64,000 nucleotides of DNA. It comes from Orobanche coerulescens. Its lineage: Eukaryota; Streptophyta; Magnoliopsida; Lamiales; Orobanchaceae. The stretch spans positions 14,121,001-14,185,000 of the forward strand of contig CM065804.1 in the NCBI GenBank assembly GCA_033398695.1, given 5' to 3'. The first letter of the stretch is position 1; each line of letters opens with the position of its first letter. A model generated the notes under the pieces. The model did not search any database, was not told the origin of the DNA, and saw only the letters and a list, made by a program, of their open reading frames with translations. The position numbers and the translations under genes were made by a program. Of this stretch, positions 1 through 10,685 are shown piece by piece.

Positions 1-1404
1 GGATGGGAACTATCTTCGACAGTCCCAATTCAATACTTCGGTTACCTTAGAATGGAAAATCGATAACAACGATACAACGGATGTTTTGGCACATTTAATC
101 GGTTACCGATAACGAAGATTATAATCGAATACATCAATGCCTTCAATCGGTTAATATAATATCAATAGAAAAACACTGATATCAATGACGATGATATCCA
201 CAATATCTCAATGGGACATCCATCACAATCACAATCGATACGTCGATACCGCGAACCGGCTATCGACAGCAACTTTACCAACAAGTATCGCAATGTCTTG
301 AACCGGCCATTTACGAACAACAGTAACATTTGGCATAATTTTCCAACGGGTGTCGTATCAAACAATCCCCTGATATCAACAAAATCATAGAGGGACCAAG
401 TCTCGAAATGATACACACATTCGTACCCCTACATGATAACATTAATCTCATTGATTAGTACAAGTATAAAACTTGCCTCGATATCAATACAACGAACTAT
501 TACCAATTCAGTTAATTACGTCTAGGAGTTCCTCAGTCTCGACCAAGTTAATCTACGAACCCTTCAACCTTAGCCGCAACACAACAGTCATAATTCACGA
601 TCAAACATCATATCTTATTGTAAAACGAAGGATTAATAATCAATAGGTTCGATGACGACCAATATCAATACCACCAAACCACAAACTCAATCGTTTCACC
701 ATATCTCGACTAATCACAGTCTGAACAATCCAACTCAGACACTTACAAATCCTGTCCACAATACGAGTCGAAATATGATGATCATATCAGCAACCAATTA
801 GGACCAATAATAAGGGTCTAAATATTCCAAACTCAATTCTTAAATACGAATTGATAAGGTTCCCCTCTCGTAAATCCATCGTTAAAATTTACTTATGACT
901 GTCATCAATTCGAATCATCCGACTGGTTCAAAAACAATAGATAATCCTATTAAAAAGGTTATCAAATAGTCCAATCATTCGACTTGAACATTTGCTCCAT
1001 ACGTATAGGCTTCCATATTCAGGGATGAATAATAGTCTCATCAAACTCATAATCACATTCGTATTCCTATACGAATATTATTTCACACACATAATTCAGC
1101 TCTAGATATGAATGTTCCATATTCATTTTCAAAACATCAACACTTCTTAAAAATTTTCATCACCTCGTATAATTCAAGAGTTCTTCAAGAACATGAAATA
1201 TCCGAAATCACGTTCAGAACAACATATCCGAGGTATATATCTCCATGTTACCATTTCCTTCATCATGCCCTTCATACAACCTTAAGAATCGCAACAATAC
1301 CGTTATCATCATATTAAGAAGATCTCAATAATCATATCAACATCCGAAATCTCTTATTACAATTCCAATAAATCTCGTATAACATTATCACATGATACCA
1401 AAAT
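1..1404 (-). repeat. Partial copy 1 of the non-coding spacer segment between LTR types B and A
   Basis: This AT-rich stretch has no credible gene. It matches 13137-14534 nearly base for base, so it is the right part of the 2.4-kb spacer seen whole at 12158-14534; its first ~980 bp lie outside the window. It ends with a TGATACCA block (1393-1400) just left of LTR A. That block is the complement of the first 8 bases of an initiator-Met primer site, as expected beside a minus-strand 5' LTR. A GAGGCAAGTTTTATAC block near 465-480 (minus strand) recurs in the Tekay LTRs of this window, which suggests the segment is itself old LTR sequence. Confidence 0.6.
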
Positions 1405-2910
1405 TGTAATACCCCATATCCTCCTGGGAATATTACACGCCGTAAACCCTTCTCACAAGGATTTACCAGGCTAAGCACAATTTTTCACGTCATTTCAAAA
1501 ATGCCAAAAAGAACGATGACGGTAATATTTTTCAAATACTAAAAAAAAATCATTTTCCAAATACCGTCAAAACGATCAAGGCCAAAATGCCAAAAACTCA
1601 ATTTAGGGAATCGGTTTTACAAAATAAAATTCAGTTGGCAAATACCAAAAGCGATTTCAAAATATTCACGCAACGGATAAAAGTACAGTCCAATTTATGC
1701 ACTTTCATTGAAATAAGACGAACATCAAAATACATGATTCCCAACATACTCCCTCCCAAGTAGTAATCCTTAAAAAAAAATGAACCACTATCAAAGGGAT
1801 ACGAGGATTACCTTGTATGGACTAACCACGAAGAAGAATAATTTGAACTCCATTCCAAGAATCATCAAAAACTTCAAGAACAATACTTAAATCCGAGCTC
1901 TCCATCTTAATATTGTTTAAGAGAATCATCTCTCAATGTTTAGGAACTTCAAGTACTTCCCGAGGTTCTCTCTATTGACTGACGGAAGGAGAATGGACAA
2001 AATGCCTCTCAGCACTCGTCTATCCTCTCTATAAAACACATCACTAGCGCGCGGTAGACCTTATATTTAGCGTGCGCTACAGGACTAGCGTGCGCTATCC
2101 TTCCTTGATAGCGTGCGCTATCGGGCAGTCCAGAAGCTACTACATTGCTTCGAAATTCATCTAACGTACGTAATGCCCATGCATTAGCGTGCGCTAACAG
2201 GCGTTGACTTGCTACAGTGAAATGCTCAGTAGCGTGCGCTATTCTTCGACCTTAACGCGCGCTAATCGTCGTTGACTTGCTACAGTATCGTGCCCCCACA
2301 TGCCGAAAGCATCCGCGATTACCGGGATTCCTTTAACCGATATGGAATTAGCGTGCGCTAATCATACGATTTTAGCGTGCGCTAGCTCTACACGACAAAC
2401 TCTTGCTGACCTTATCTGGACACGCGTCGAACATGGCCGGGTCCACCCGCCTAAAGCTAAGATTCCATTATTGGCGATCTGATGTTAGCGTGCGCTAACC
2501 AACATGCGTTAGCGTGCGCTAACTGAATATAAAAATCAACCTCGGCCTACCTATCGGCTACCTTTCGGAACTAACCCAGCAAGTTGTTACGCACGTTAGG
2601 GGTCCTCCTTAGCGTACGTAACCTAACCTCTTAGCGTGCGCTAAGTATGCACCGTAGCGTACGCTAAGTATATATCTTAGCGCGCGCTAGGCATACCCTG
2701 TAGCGTGCGCTAACGTAGCTGTACTTAACCATTTTCCGCTATTCTCGACCAACATCTCGACATACCAAACGATCATACGGCACAATGAATACATATACGC
2801 ATTCAACAACATTGTCATACGTTCACATCATCCTCAAGACAATTATCCATCAACGACATCCAACATATAAACGAAAAAAAAAAATATCCAAAAAAAATCG
2901 AGGTATTACA
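1405..2910 (-). repeat. Type A LTR, copy 1 (Tekay-like, minus orientation)
   Basis: The segment starts TGTAATACCCC and ends GAGGTATTACA, giving TG...CA termini with a shared inverted GGTATTACA. On its right sits a complementary purine tract (2911-2930), as at the 3' LTR of a minus-strand element. On its left sits a primer-site-like TGATACCA, as at a 5' LTR. A second copy lies at 14535-16022 (1488 bp). Read on the minus strand, the promoter half (U3) is at the right end and holds the palindrome array. A TTTTATAG box at about 2023-2030 follows it. No TSD flanks it, so it is not a simple solo LTR insertion. Confidence 0.75.
2045..2713. promoter_or_regulatory. Palindrome array TTAGCGTGCGCTAA in LTR A, copy 1
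   Basis: About 18 copies of a 12-14-bp palindrome (TAGCGTGCGCTA and variants TAGCGTACGCTA, TAACGTACGTAA, TAGCGCGCGCTA) lie in 670 bp. Motif starts include 2045, 2068, 2086, 2109, 2162, 2185, 2230, 2253, 2349, 2373, 2486, 2510, 2588, 2610, 2632, 2655, 2678 and 2701. Most neighbours are 22-24 bp apart or about twice that. The sequence between motifs is not repeated, so this is not a plain minisatellite. The array lies directly upstream of the putative TATA box on the transcribed (minus) strand. A role as a binding site is inferred. Confidence 0.85.
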
Positions 2911-3441
2911 CTCTACCCCCCTTAAAAATAAGTTTCGTCCTCGAAACTTGCAATCACTCGCACAAACAACATTTCAACGGAAATTCAAATTCACCAAGAA
3001 TTAACGAATAATCCGAACAACATACTTACAAGTCTGTGAAGTCGATGATCTCCCGTGGTACTAGCATGCGACTCCCAAACAAAGTCTCCACACAATACCG
3101 ATACACGCTAATATCGAAATTAGCAATTTGACAAAATCTCAAGGAAGGGTTCACGTCCGTAACCACAGTCACAACTTCTTCTCCTTACATCCAACATTCT
3201 AAAGGACACACACATGCGGAAGTATAATCCAAATCGCACCTTCTCGAAGTGACCAATTCCAAAGAATACCAAGCTAAAAACGAAACGGTCAAGAAAATAC
3301 AAGAAGAGTGAGAGGACTTACAAGTACCGGTCGCACTATGATGATGGCAGAGTAGTGATACTGTGGGCAAATGACGACTCAATCGACCCAAAAAGACCGA
3401 CAGCCTAGGTATCCATAAACCTAAGCTCTGATACCATATTC
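2911..3441 (-). mobile_element. Gutted Tekay internal region (PPT and PBS kept, no gag-pol), copy 1
   Basis: Only 531 bp separate LTR A from LTR B. The left end is the complement of a polypurine tract (CTCTACCCCCCTTAAAAA, 2911-2928). The right end is the complement of an initiator-Met primer site (GCTCTGATACCA, 3425-3436). Both ends of a minus-strand Tekay internal domain are therefore present while gag and pol are missing. The same deletion occurs at 16023-16553, so it predates the duplication of the unit. Short ORFs here look like non-coding leader read-through. Confidence 0.7.
3425..3436 (-). other. Primer binding site, initiator Met-tRNA type
   Basis: GCTCTGATACCA on the plus strand is TGGTATCAGAGC on the minus strand, the standard plant initiator-Met PBS. 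It lies 5 bp from the start of LTR B, which makes LTR B a minus-strand 5' LTR. Confidence 0.85.
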
Positions 3442-3866
3442 TGTAACACCCCCAAGTTATTCAGGGTATATTACAGCGCCGTGAGCCCCGCCGTGGGACC
3501 CACAAGGCTAAACATACGCGGAACTATAAAACTTGACCGAGAAGGTCTACATACAATGGAAAGAAAGACGATACAAATGGTATTCAAAACAATACCCAAT
3601 GAAACCATATACATCACTGCATAAATCAATACCTCGGCAACACAGGCCGGAACAACAAAGAAACTGAAATACAATACTCGAGTATTTAAAATCCATTCCA
3701 GTACAACAACACTGAATGGAGGAATCCAAAAAGATAACCGGAGACAAGACACAGTATCACACTTGCCCATCATCTTCATGCCGATCCGATACCCGCCTGT
3801 CCGCTCTTCTGGAACCTAAAATACATAAAAAGTATATCCCCCATAAAGGGGTTAGCCTTCGAATAG

Positions 3867-5182
3867 TGTTGTGGGAAAATCCCTCACAATATGCCGCAAG
3901 TGCACGGTGTCAACAAGTAATAAAGTGATAAGTAAAGTATCGTTCCCTCGAGGACTGATTTCACTAAGTACCAAAATTTAATCAACTCACAATTTTATTT
4001 GAAGAACAATTAAATAGAGTTTATATCTAAGCTAATCGCAGAAAAATAAATAATAGTACTAATAATAATAATAATAATAAGGGGTAGGATTATGATTTTC
4101 ACCTCAAACAATCGGGAATGATATTTATTCGATTCAATTCACTGTTATTCAATTGATTGTAAGCCAGGAATTCCTAAATTATTCTAAAGCCTTTCCCAAG
4201 GTCGATAGAAAATACTACGAATTACTAACTCGATATATCCCTATTCGAGTCAGATAATTAATAGCTAAAACAGTTCAAGAATTCCCACAATAACGGGCTT
4301 CACAATTCGCATGAGTATATCCCTATCTCACGAAAATTATGATTCGTCTAACAAGAACTATGCCTAAATTTCATCTCCCGAATCCATAAAGACATTCAAA
4401 ACAAATTAACTGTTGTCCAGACAATTAAAAAGCATTTAGAACAGTAAGAAGAATCCAATTAAATAGAATAACGAGTAAATCGAAATAATAATAAATAATC
4501 AAACCGTCATGAAATTGGCTACAATCAAAATCCTACTCGAATAAATCTAAAAATTAAGATGCAAAAAAACCGTAGGGATCCGTGGTGTTATCGTTGCCCC
4601 CACAAATCTACACTTTGTATTCCCCTTTTCTTCCGCCGAAAAATCAAACCTGCTCTCCTCCGAAAAAACTCCTGCTTCGGGTTTATCATGTCCTTTTTAT
4701 ATTATTTTTCTTCTTTCCTCCCAGTAGGTTTTTTTTTTCCTTCCCAGCCAATCAATTCCTTTCCTCACGTCTGGTCTTGTCTCGGCGCAACACCCCAAAA
4801 AGCCCAAGCGGCCCAAAAGCAATTCAGCATACTCTCAGCCCACCAAAGAAGAAATCTCCTGCGGCCCAAAGCACTTCAGCATACTTACAGCCGCTCCCTT
4901 TTTGCGCTTTCTGTGCCGCGGCTCACTTTATGTGTGCCGCGGCACACAGTACAGTGGGTACATTATTTGCTGGGTGTCTTCGTGTGTCGCGGTTCACTTG
5001 GTGTGTGCCGCGGCTCATGACCAAAAAATACTATTTTCGCCCATTTTTCATCGTTTTGGCTTCCGGACTCCGATTTTCTGCAAAACATATAAAAATAATG
5101 CATTAAAAGCTCATTTATGCTGATTTAGGCTCAAGATGGATATAAAATAATAATATAAAAACGCATAAAAATACACCTAACA
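3867..5182 (-). repeat. 3' LTR of the nested Athila-like element
   Basis: This 1316-bp LTR begins TGTTGTGGGAAA and ends CACCTAACA, so its ends form TGTT...AACA. It matches 7979-9012 closely, and a solo relative lies at 38783-40047. Minus-strand features are a TGTGCCGCGGCACA array (4912-5015) and a TATAAAAA box (4694-4701). Confidence 0.88.
4912..5015. promoter_or_regulatory. Palindrome array TGTGCCGCGGCACA in the Athila-like LTR
   Basis: Motif starts at 4912, 4933, 4983 (one substitution) and 5004: two pairs, each spaced 21 bp, 50 bp apart. The copy at 4933 is a perfect 14-bp palindrome; the others end GGCTCA. The array lies upstream of TATAAAAA (4694-4701) on the minus strand. Function as a factor-binding site is inferred. 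Confidence 0.75.
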
Positions 5183-6660
5183 AATACCCCCAAACTTGAG
5201 CCTTTGCTTGTCCTCAAGCAAACAATTTCAATTTTAAACAAAATGTATCGTGAATAATCATGCAAATCCATAATGCTCAACTTAATCAATACTACCCTAA
5301 AAATTTCAAAGAATAATACAAGTATCGTAATAGTGAGTCACATCCAGGACACTGATTCCACTAAGTAACCAATTTCAGTCCTAATCAATCGTTCATGGAG
5401 AAAATCAAGCTCAAAGATTAACAAGCGTGAATTTAACCGACCGTCAATATGAAGGGTTAGATTAAACAAGCCAATTCGCCCAATCCCATAGTTTAGAGGC
5501 AAAATTCAAGAGTTTCATTATTAAACTTACTCCTCGGACAGCATTCCCCTATGTATGATCAATAATATGATTCGAGTTAACCACTAGGTTTCGGCTCTCG
5601 GGATATTTCATCGGGTTGATCCTAGGGTGGATTTCCATTCTCATGTATCGGGGAACCGTTTGACGTAAAAGACACTCATGGGGCACATGGATGCTTCTAG
5701 TTACTAAGTCCCCCTCTACAGCGGAGAAAAAACTCGAATAGCAATTTCCGCATGTCAAGGTTGCCGTTTTACGCGAAAGTAGACAACGGGTCACGTGAAT
5801 ACCCTCGGTTACTAGGCTTCCCATCATCGGTAATGCGATATTTCTAAATTATTAATCTATTCAGGGTCGTCGTTTTACGCGAGAGTAAACAACGGGTCAC
5901 GTGAATACCCCCGGTTACTAAACTTCCCATCATAGAACAATTAATATCTCGACTTTTTCTTGGGAAAAACTGTCCGACTCTAAACTCAATTTAAATGCCA
6001 ACAAGACTCATGGTACTGGACGACGAGCTACGCGAAAAGTTTAACCAAACGTATAAACGGTGATTTGAAAACACGTATGTCTCTTTTCTTATCTGCTAAA
6101 ATTTCTACAAAAATGATAAAATTTCGGACCTAATTGAATACTCAACAGAAACAGATATCGCTTATTGCAACTCGACTAGAACTCAACCGTTTCTTCCAAG
6201 AGAAATCAGTATCGTAACATCAGTTTTACACATGGAAGCACGAAAAATTCACGAAAAATTCAAGCTTGCAAAAACCATCAACAGCATGCAAAATAAAGTC
6301 CACTACACATAACATTATCAATAATAAAACTCATGTGAAAATAAAAGAGATAAGGAAAAGTGAAACTTATTCCAAATGTCTTCTTGAACACCAGCACATG
6401 CCTGAGTGGAAACGTCGATCAATCCATACTTCAAATAACGCTCAGCATCACGAGGGACCCCCAAACTTATTCTCTAGTCATGAGATAACAATAGACATTA
6501 AATCAAGAAAGACTAGAATATGAAGAATAATAACTCATAGGGGTTAAAAAGAAATATCAGAGAAATAAGGGCCAACAAGAATACACGAATCCAAACAAAA
6601 TAACAAACAAAAGGAAAAATTAAAAACGAAAAATCAAATAAAAACAACTAACTAGAAAGC
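5183..6660 (-). other. Non-coding 3' internal part of the nested Athila-like element
   Basis: The left edge is a purine tract on the minus strand (complement AATACCCCCAAACTTGAGCC, 5183-5202), directly beside the 3' LTR. I see no coding region. Between about 5640 and 5935 there are three diverged copies of a ~107-bp repeat, each with a TTTTACGCGAAAGTA-like block, GGGTCACGTGAATACCC and GGTTACTA. ORFs here lack any recognisable domain. Near 6675 the minus strand carries GGGAGGCAACCC, seen in Athila-type elements. Confidence 0.55.
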
Positions 6661-6732
6661 AAGTAAAAATGATGGGTTGCCTCCCATCAAGCGCTCTATT
6701 TTACGTCTTGAGCACGACGTGGCAAAAAGAAT

Positions 6733-7862
6733 TTAACGTGGCTTCTTTCTAGGGAGATTGCCAAATACCCCCTTCTTGCAATCAATAAGCCTCTTATTCC
6801 ATAGGGGAGGCTTTGGCTCATGCCCGGTTGCCAAAAATAATGAATAAGAATAATTATGCGGACAACCAAAAAATGATGGAAGAATGTAATAATCATAAGG
6901 CACGAAAAAATAAGCAGAGTTCGAATGGGCAAATAATAAAGAATTATCATGCACAACCTCATTAGAACTCGAAGAATCAGCCTCAACAAAATCATGAGTA
7001 ATGGGGTCAATCTCTCCCATTATGGATTTAGGAAAAATTATGCGTGGCACCGTTAATAAAATTTTTGGCACAAAAGTATTCACCTTATTAGTCGAAGTTT
7101 GATGACAATTTAATGGAATTTCTTTGGAAACATCATCAATGATAACTTCTTCTCTAGGCTCATCACACTTTATGAAATCATTGGGTGCTGGGGGATCGAC
7201 CCTAAAACTCAACATGTCATTCTTCTCAACCTCCCCCTCAACTTCACTACTAAATAAATGAGCTGGAAAATAACCGTAGTGATTCTCAAGACCACGATGT
7301 GCACATTGTAGCTCAAAAAGGGTACTATCAGGATTTTTAAGAACGTCTACATAAATTTCAAGCATGGTCTTTTCTTTTGGGGGAGGTGATAGACCCTAAA
7401 ACTCAACATGTCATTCTTCTCAACCTCTCCCTCAACTTCACTACTAAATAAATGAGCTGGAAAATAACCGTAGTGATTCTCAAGACCACGATGTGCACAT
7501 GATAGCTCAAAAATGCTACTATCAGGATTTTTAAGAATGTCTACATAAATTTCAAGCATGGTCTTTTCTTTTGGGGGAGGGGGCTGACTGACCCTAAAAC
7601 TCAACATGTCATTCTTCTCAACCTCCCCCTCAACTTCACTAGTAAATAAATGAGCTGGAAAATAACCGTAGTGATTCTCAAGACCACGATGTGCACATGA
7701 TAGCTCAAAAATGCTACTATCAGGATTTTTAAGAACGTCTACATAAATTTCAAGCATGGTCTTTTCTTTTGGGGGAGGGGGCTGACTGACCCTATTTGGC
7801 AAATTATTAAGAGCATCGAAATTTATGAAATGCCAAGGGTCACGATACTCATCGGAAAACAT
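6733..7862 (-). pseudogene. Private ORF of the Athila-like element, with 66-residue repeats (frameshifted)
   Basis: On the minus strand an ATG at 7862 opens a protein beginning MFSDEYRDPWHF. After about 20 residues it enters three tandem copies of a 66-residue unit (PPPPKEKTMLEIYVD ... AHRGLENHYGYFPAHLF ... EKNDMLSFRV). The third unit (7198-7391) is 194 instead of 198 bp, so the frame shifts by 4 bases near 7380 and the coding sense continues in the frame ending at 6733. The non-repeated C-terminal part (~140 residues) is acidic, then aromatic and Ser-rich. I recognise no gag, protease, RT, integrase or envelope motif, and there is no signal peptide at the start. It lies just downstream of the primer site, where gag would normally be, so a gag-like role is possible but unsupported. 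Confidence 0.6.
7198..7787 (-). repeat. Three tandem 198-bp coding repeats
   Basis: Units begin at GACCCTAAAACTC-type junctions at 7198, 7392 and 7590 and the block ends at 7787, giving 194, 198 and 198 bp. The units are near identical, so the expansion is recent compared with the rest of the element. 198 bp is 66 codons, which keeps the frame except in the 194-bp unit. Confidence 0.9.
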
Positions 7863-7954
7863 AATGAAGAAAATAAAAAAAAGAGACTAAACAAAGAAAA
7901 AAAACTTCAAATTAAAATTAGAGTCGCTTGGTATTGATATTAGCGAAAAATCAG

Positions 7955-7972
7955 TCCCCGGCAACGGCGCCA
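7955..7972 (-). other. Primer binding site, Asp-tRNA type
   Basis: TCCCCGGCAACGGCGCCA on the plus strand equals the 3' end of plant Asp tRNA. Its complement on the minus strand is the primer site, 6 bp from the 5' LTR start at 7979. An Asp primer is typical of Athila-type elements. Confidence 0.9.
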
Positions 7973-7978
7973 AAAACT

Positions 7979-9012
7979 TGTTGTGGGAAAATCCCTCACA
8001 ATATGCCGCAAGTGCACGGTGTCAACAAGTAATAAAGTGATAAGTAAAGTATCGTTCCCTCGAGGACTGATTTCACTAAGTACCAAAATTTAATCAACTC
8101 ACAATTTTATTTGAAGAACAATTAAATAGAGTTTATATCTAAGCTAATCGCAGAAAAATAAATAATAGTACTAATAATAATAATAATACTAATAAGGGGT
8201 AGTATTATGATTTTCACCTCAAACAATCGGAAATGATATTTATTCGATTCAATTCACTGTTATTCAATTGATTGTAAGCCAGGAATTCCTAAATTATTCT
8301 AAAGCCTTTCCCAAGGTCGATAGAAAATACTACGAATTACTAACTCGATATATCCCTATTCGAGTCAGATAATTAATAGCTAAAACAGTTCAAGAATTCC
8401 CACAATATGAGCTTCACAATTCGCATGAGTATATCCCTATCTCACGAAAATTATGATTCGTCTAACAAGAACTATGCCTAAATTTCATCTCCCGAATCCA
8501 TAAAGACATTCAAAACAAATTAACTGTTGGCCAGACAATTAAAAAGCATTTAGAACAGTAAGAAGAATCCAATTAAATAGAATAACGAGTAAATCGAAAT
8601 AATAATAAATAATCAAACCGTCATGAAATTGGCTACAATCAAAATCCTACTCGAATAAATCTAAAAATTAAGATGCAAAAAAAACGTAGGGATCCGTGGT
8701 GTTATCGTTGCCCCCACAAATCTACACTTTGTATTCCCCTTTTCTTCCGCCGAAAAATCAAACCTGCTCTCCTCCGAAAAAACTCCTGCTTCGGGTTTAT
8801 CATGTCCTTTTTATATTATTTTTCTTCTTTCCTCCCAGTAGGTTTTTTTTTCCTTCCCAGCCAATCAATTCCTTTCCTCACGTCTGGTCTTGTCTCGGCG
8901 CAACACCCCAAAAAGCCCAAGCGGCCCAAAAGCAATTCAGCATACTCTCAGCCCACCAAAGAAGAAATCTCATGCGGCCCAAAGCACTTCAACATACTTA
9001 CAGCCGCTCTTT
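7979..9012 (-). repeat. Truncated 5' LTR of the nested Athila-like element
   Basis: This matches the first ~1030 bp (plus-strand order) of the 3' LTR at 3867-5182, then breaks at a shared TTTTGCG and passes into a different LTR at 9013. The missing part is the U3 end with the CCGCGG palindromes. A TATAAAAA box remains at 8808-8815 (minus). Confidence 0.8.
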
Positions 9013-9890
9013 TGCGATATTTCCTACACGCAAGTGCACGTCATCGTTTACAAGTAATAAAGTGATAAGTAGAGTATCGTTCCCACGAGGATTGAATCTC
9101 TAACTACCGATTTTTTCGTATTCCAATTTTATCTGAACAATCGAAATTGGGTTTTGCGATTAATAACTAAAAGAAGTACTAAAAGTCTAAGCAGTAGAAA
9201 ACAATATCTTGGATAAAAGAAATCAAATGATGAATACGTCTAGGGTTCTGAATCCACCTTAGTTTATCCGAATTTACTCTCGATTATCCGTAATAAATAA
9301 TTTTCCCAATTTATTGAAGGCGGAGATTGCTAATATATTCTACCGCCTCTCCCGAGGTCAATAGATTTATCTAACGGCGACTAACGCACTCTATCCCTAG
9401 GTGAATTATCTCGTCGATAGGCAAAAAGCATGAAATCTCCTAAAGGCCACGTAGTTCTTATGAGTATATTCCTATCTCACAGAATAAAACGGTCCTCACC
9501 AATAGTTCCTCACCAAATCTCCTCTCGATTGAAGTGAATGATTAAATCAATACAACTATTGGCCAGATAATTGCAAGCATTAAACATAATTGGGAAAACT
9601 CAATAAAAAGGTAATAAATTGGATAATCTCAATCAATTCGTCAAAACAAAGGTTTCATCAAAACCCTAGATTGGGGCTTTAGCCTGACATACTAAAAACT
9701 GAAAATACAGAATAAATAAACGAAAGCATAAAATTCAAACGCAGATGAAGTTCGGATTCCTCCGTTCTTCAGCTTCCGCCTTCTGCCCTTGAATTCTTCT
9801 GCTTTCCTCCTCTTCTGCCGTCTCCAAGCTTAAGCTCTCAAAGGTATTAGATGCAATGATTCCAAGATAATTTAATTAGGGTCTTAAACC

Positions 9891-9899
9891 CTATTTATA
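9891..9899 (-). promoter_or_regulatory. TATA box of the second Athila-like LTR
   Basis: CTATTTATA on the plus strand gives TATAAATAG followed by GG on the minus strand, a consensus plant TATA box, downstream of the CCGCGG array. Confidence 0.65.
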
Positions 9900-9993
9900 G
9901 CTCAGCACATCAGTAAATCGCGTCCGTATTAGTCGGTCGAAAACTGGCATCGAAACGGCCCAAAATCCGCACAGACCTACAAAACCCGCCAAG

Positions 9994-10165
9994 TGTGCCG
10001 CGGCTCACTAAACTTGTGCCGCGGCACATCGCAAAAAGCTGAATGCCTGGGCGCTAAATAATTCTTCTGTGCCGCGGCTCACTGGGTGTGCGCGGCACGA
10101 GTCTGCCTACTCGCCCTTTGGCTGGTGTCTTCCTGTGCCGCGGCTCAGATTCCTTGTGCCGCGGC
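9994..10165. promoter_or_regulatory. Palindrome array TGTGCCGCGGCACA in the second Athila-like LTR
   Basis: Copies start at 9994, 10015, 10068, 10087 (one base lost), 10134 and 10155; close neighbours are 21, 19 and 21 bp apart. The minus-strand TATAAATAG (9891-9899) lies about 95 bp beyond the array in the direction of transcription. Confidence 0.75.
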
Positions 10166-10466
10166 TCAGAGTCCAGTTTTGCCGTCTTCGCCCGTTTTGC
10201 CTCGTTTTAGCTTCCGGACTTCAATTTCCTGTCAATCATACAACATTAAGGCATTAAAAGCTCAATTAGATGATTTCACTCCAAAACACTACAAAATAAT
10301 GATAAATAAGCGTATAAAAATACGCCTAACAAATAGCTAGTGCAAGTATATCAAGTATGAAACACAATACTCCTCGATAATAAAGTAAATGTAACCGTCA
10401 ATTCATCAATTCAAGACTAGTATTCCGGAATAACTAAAATCTCATAGTGCCACATTAAGACGTATG

Positions 10467-10685
10467 TGAATGCCGTAGAAACGGTTCATTCATATCATAC
10501 GCCGATACGTATGTGAATGCCGTAGAAATGGTTCGTTCATATCATACGCCGATACATGTAGGAATGCCGTAGAAACGGTTCGTTCATTACATGCCATTAA
10601 TACATATATGAATGCCGTAAAAACGGTTCGTTCATAATATGCCATCAATATATCTATGAATGCCGTAAAAACGGTTCGTTCATAT
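10467..10685 (-). repeat. Five tandem 47-48-bp hairpin repeats in LTR B, copy 1
   Basis: Units start at 10467, 10514, 10561, 10609 and 10657. Each has a core GAATGCCGTARAAACGGTTC followed by GTTCAT. ATGAA pairs with TTCAT and CCGT with ACGG around an internal loop, so each unit can fold into a hairpin as RNA or single-stranded DNA. The repeats lie inside the proposed leader intron (3816-10746). The same array is at 17107-17325. Confidence 0.85.

Larger units (their letters stand above)
3867..10331 (-). mobile_element. Nested Athila-like non-autonomous LTR retrotransposon with AATAG target duplication
   Basis: The element is flanked by 5-bp duplications AATAG at 3862-3866 and 10332-10336, and removing it restores the LTR B sequence seen at 16554-18651. 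Minus-strand order is a compound 5' LTR (10331-7979), an Asp-tRNA primer site (7955-7972), one private ORF with repeats (7862-6733), a non-coding 3' part, a purine tract (complement at 5183-5202) and a 3' LTR (5182-3867). It has no gag, protease, RT or integrase, so it would have depended on a helper. Lineage is inferred from the Asp primer site and from a GGGAGGCAACCC motif near 6675, which I associate with Athila elements. Confidence 0.85.
9013..10331 (-). repeat. Second, diverged Athila-like LTR fused to the truncated 5' LTR
   Basis: The segment opens TGCGATATTTCC and ends ACGCCTAACA, 1319 bp. It shares only short blocks with the first LTR: GCAAGTGCACG, the AAGTAATAAAGTGATAAG block near the start, and the CCTAACA end. 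It keeps the CCGCGG array (9994-10165) and a good minus-strand TATAAATAG (9891-9899). Its right end abuts the AATAG duplication, so it now forms the outer end of the whole insertion. Recombination or template switching between related LTRs is the simplest reading. Confidence 0.75.

Noticed and set aside
2045..2713. Regularly spaced palindromes look superficially like a CRISPR array
   Set aside because: Repeats are only 12-14 bp with ~10-bp spacers, vary in sequence, lie in plant LTRs upstream of a TATA box, and no cas genes exist nearby.
1405..3862. A normal element made of LTR A, a short internal region and LTR B
   Set aside because: The two LTRs share only their ends, there is no target duplication, and B also borders another internal region on its right.
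4559..5123. Overlapping ORFs of up to 174 residues in the Athila-like LTR (also 8673-9103 and 39490-39988)
   Set aside because: They run antisense to the element through U3, palindromes and low-complexity pyrimidine runs, and are not conserved as proteins between LTR copies.
7955..7972. Match to the 3' end of Asp tRNA as a possible tRNA gene
   Set aside because: Only 18 bp match and they sit beside an LTR start. This is a retrotransposon primer site; no tRNA body is present. The same holds at 29336-29353.
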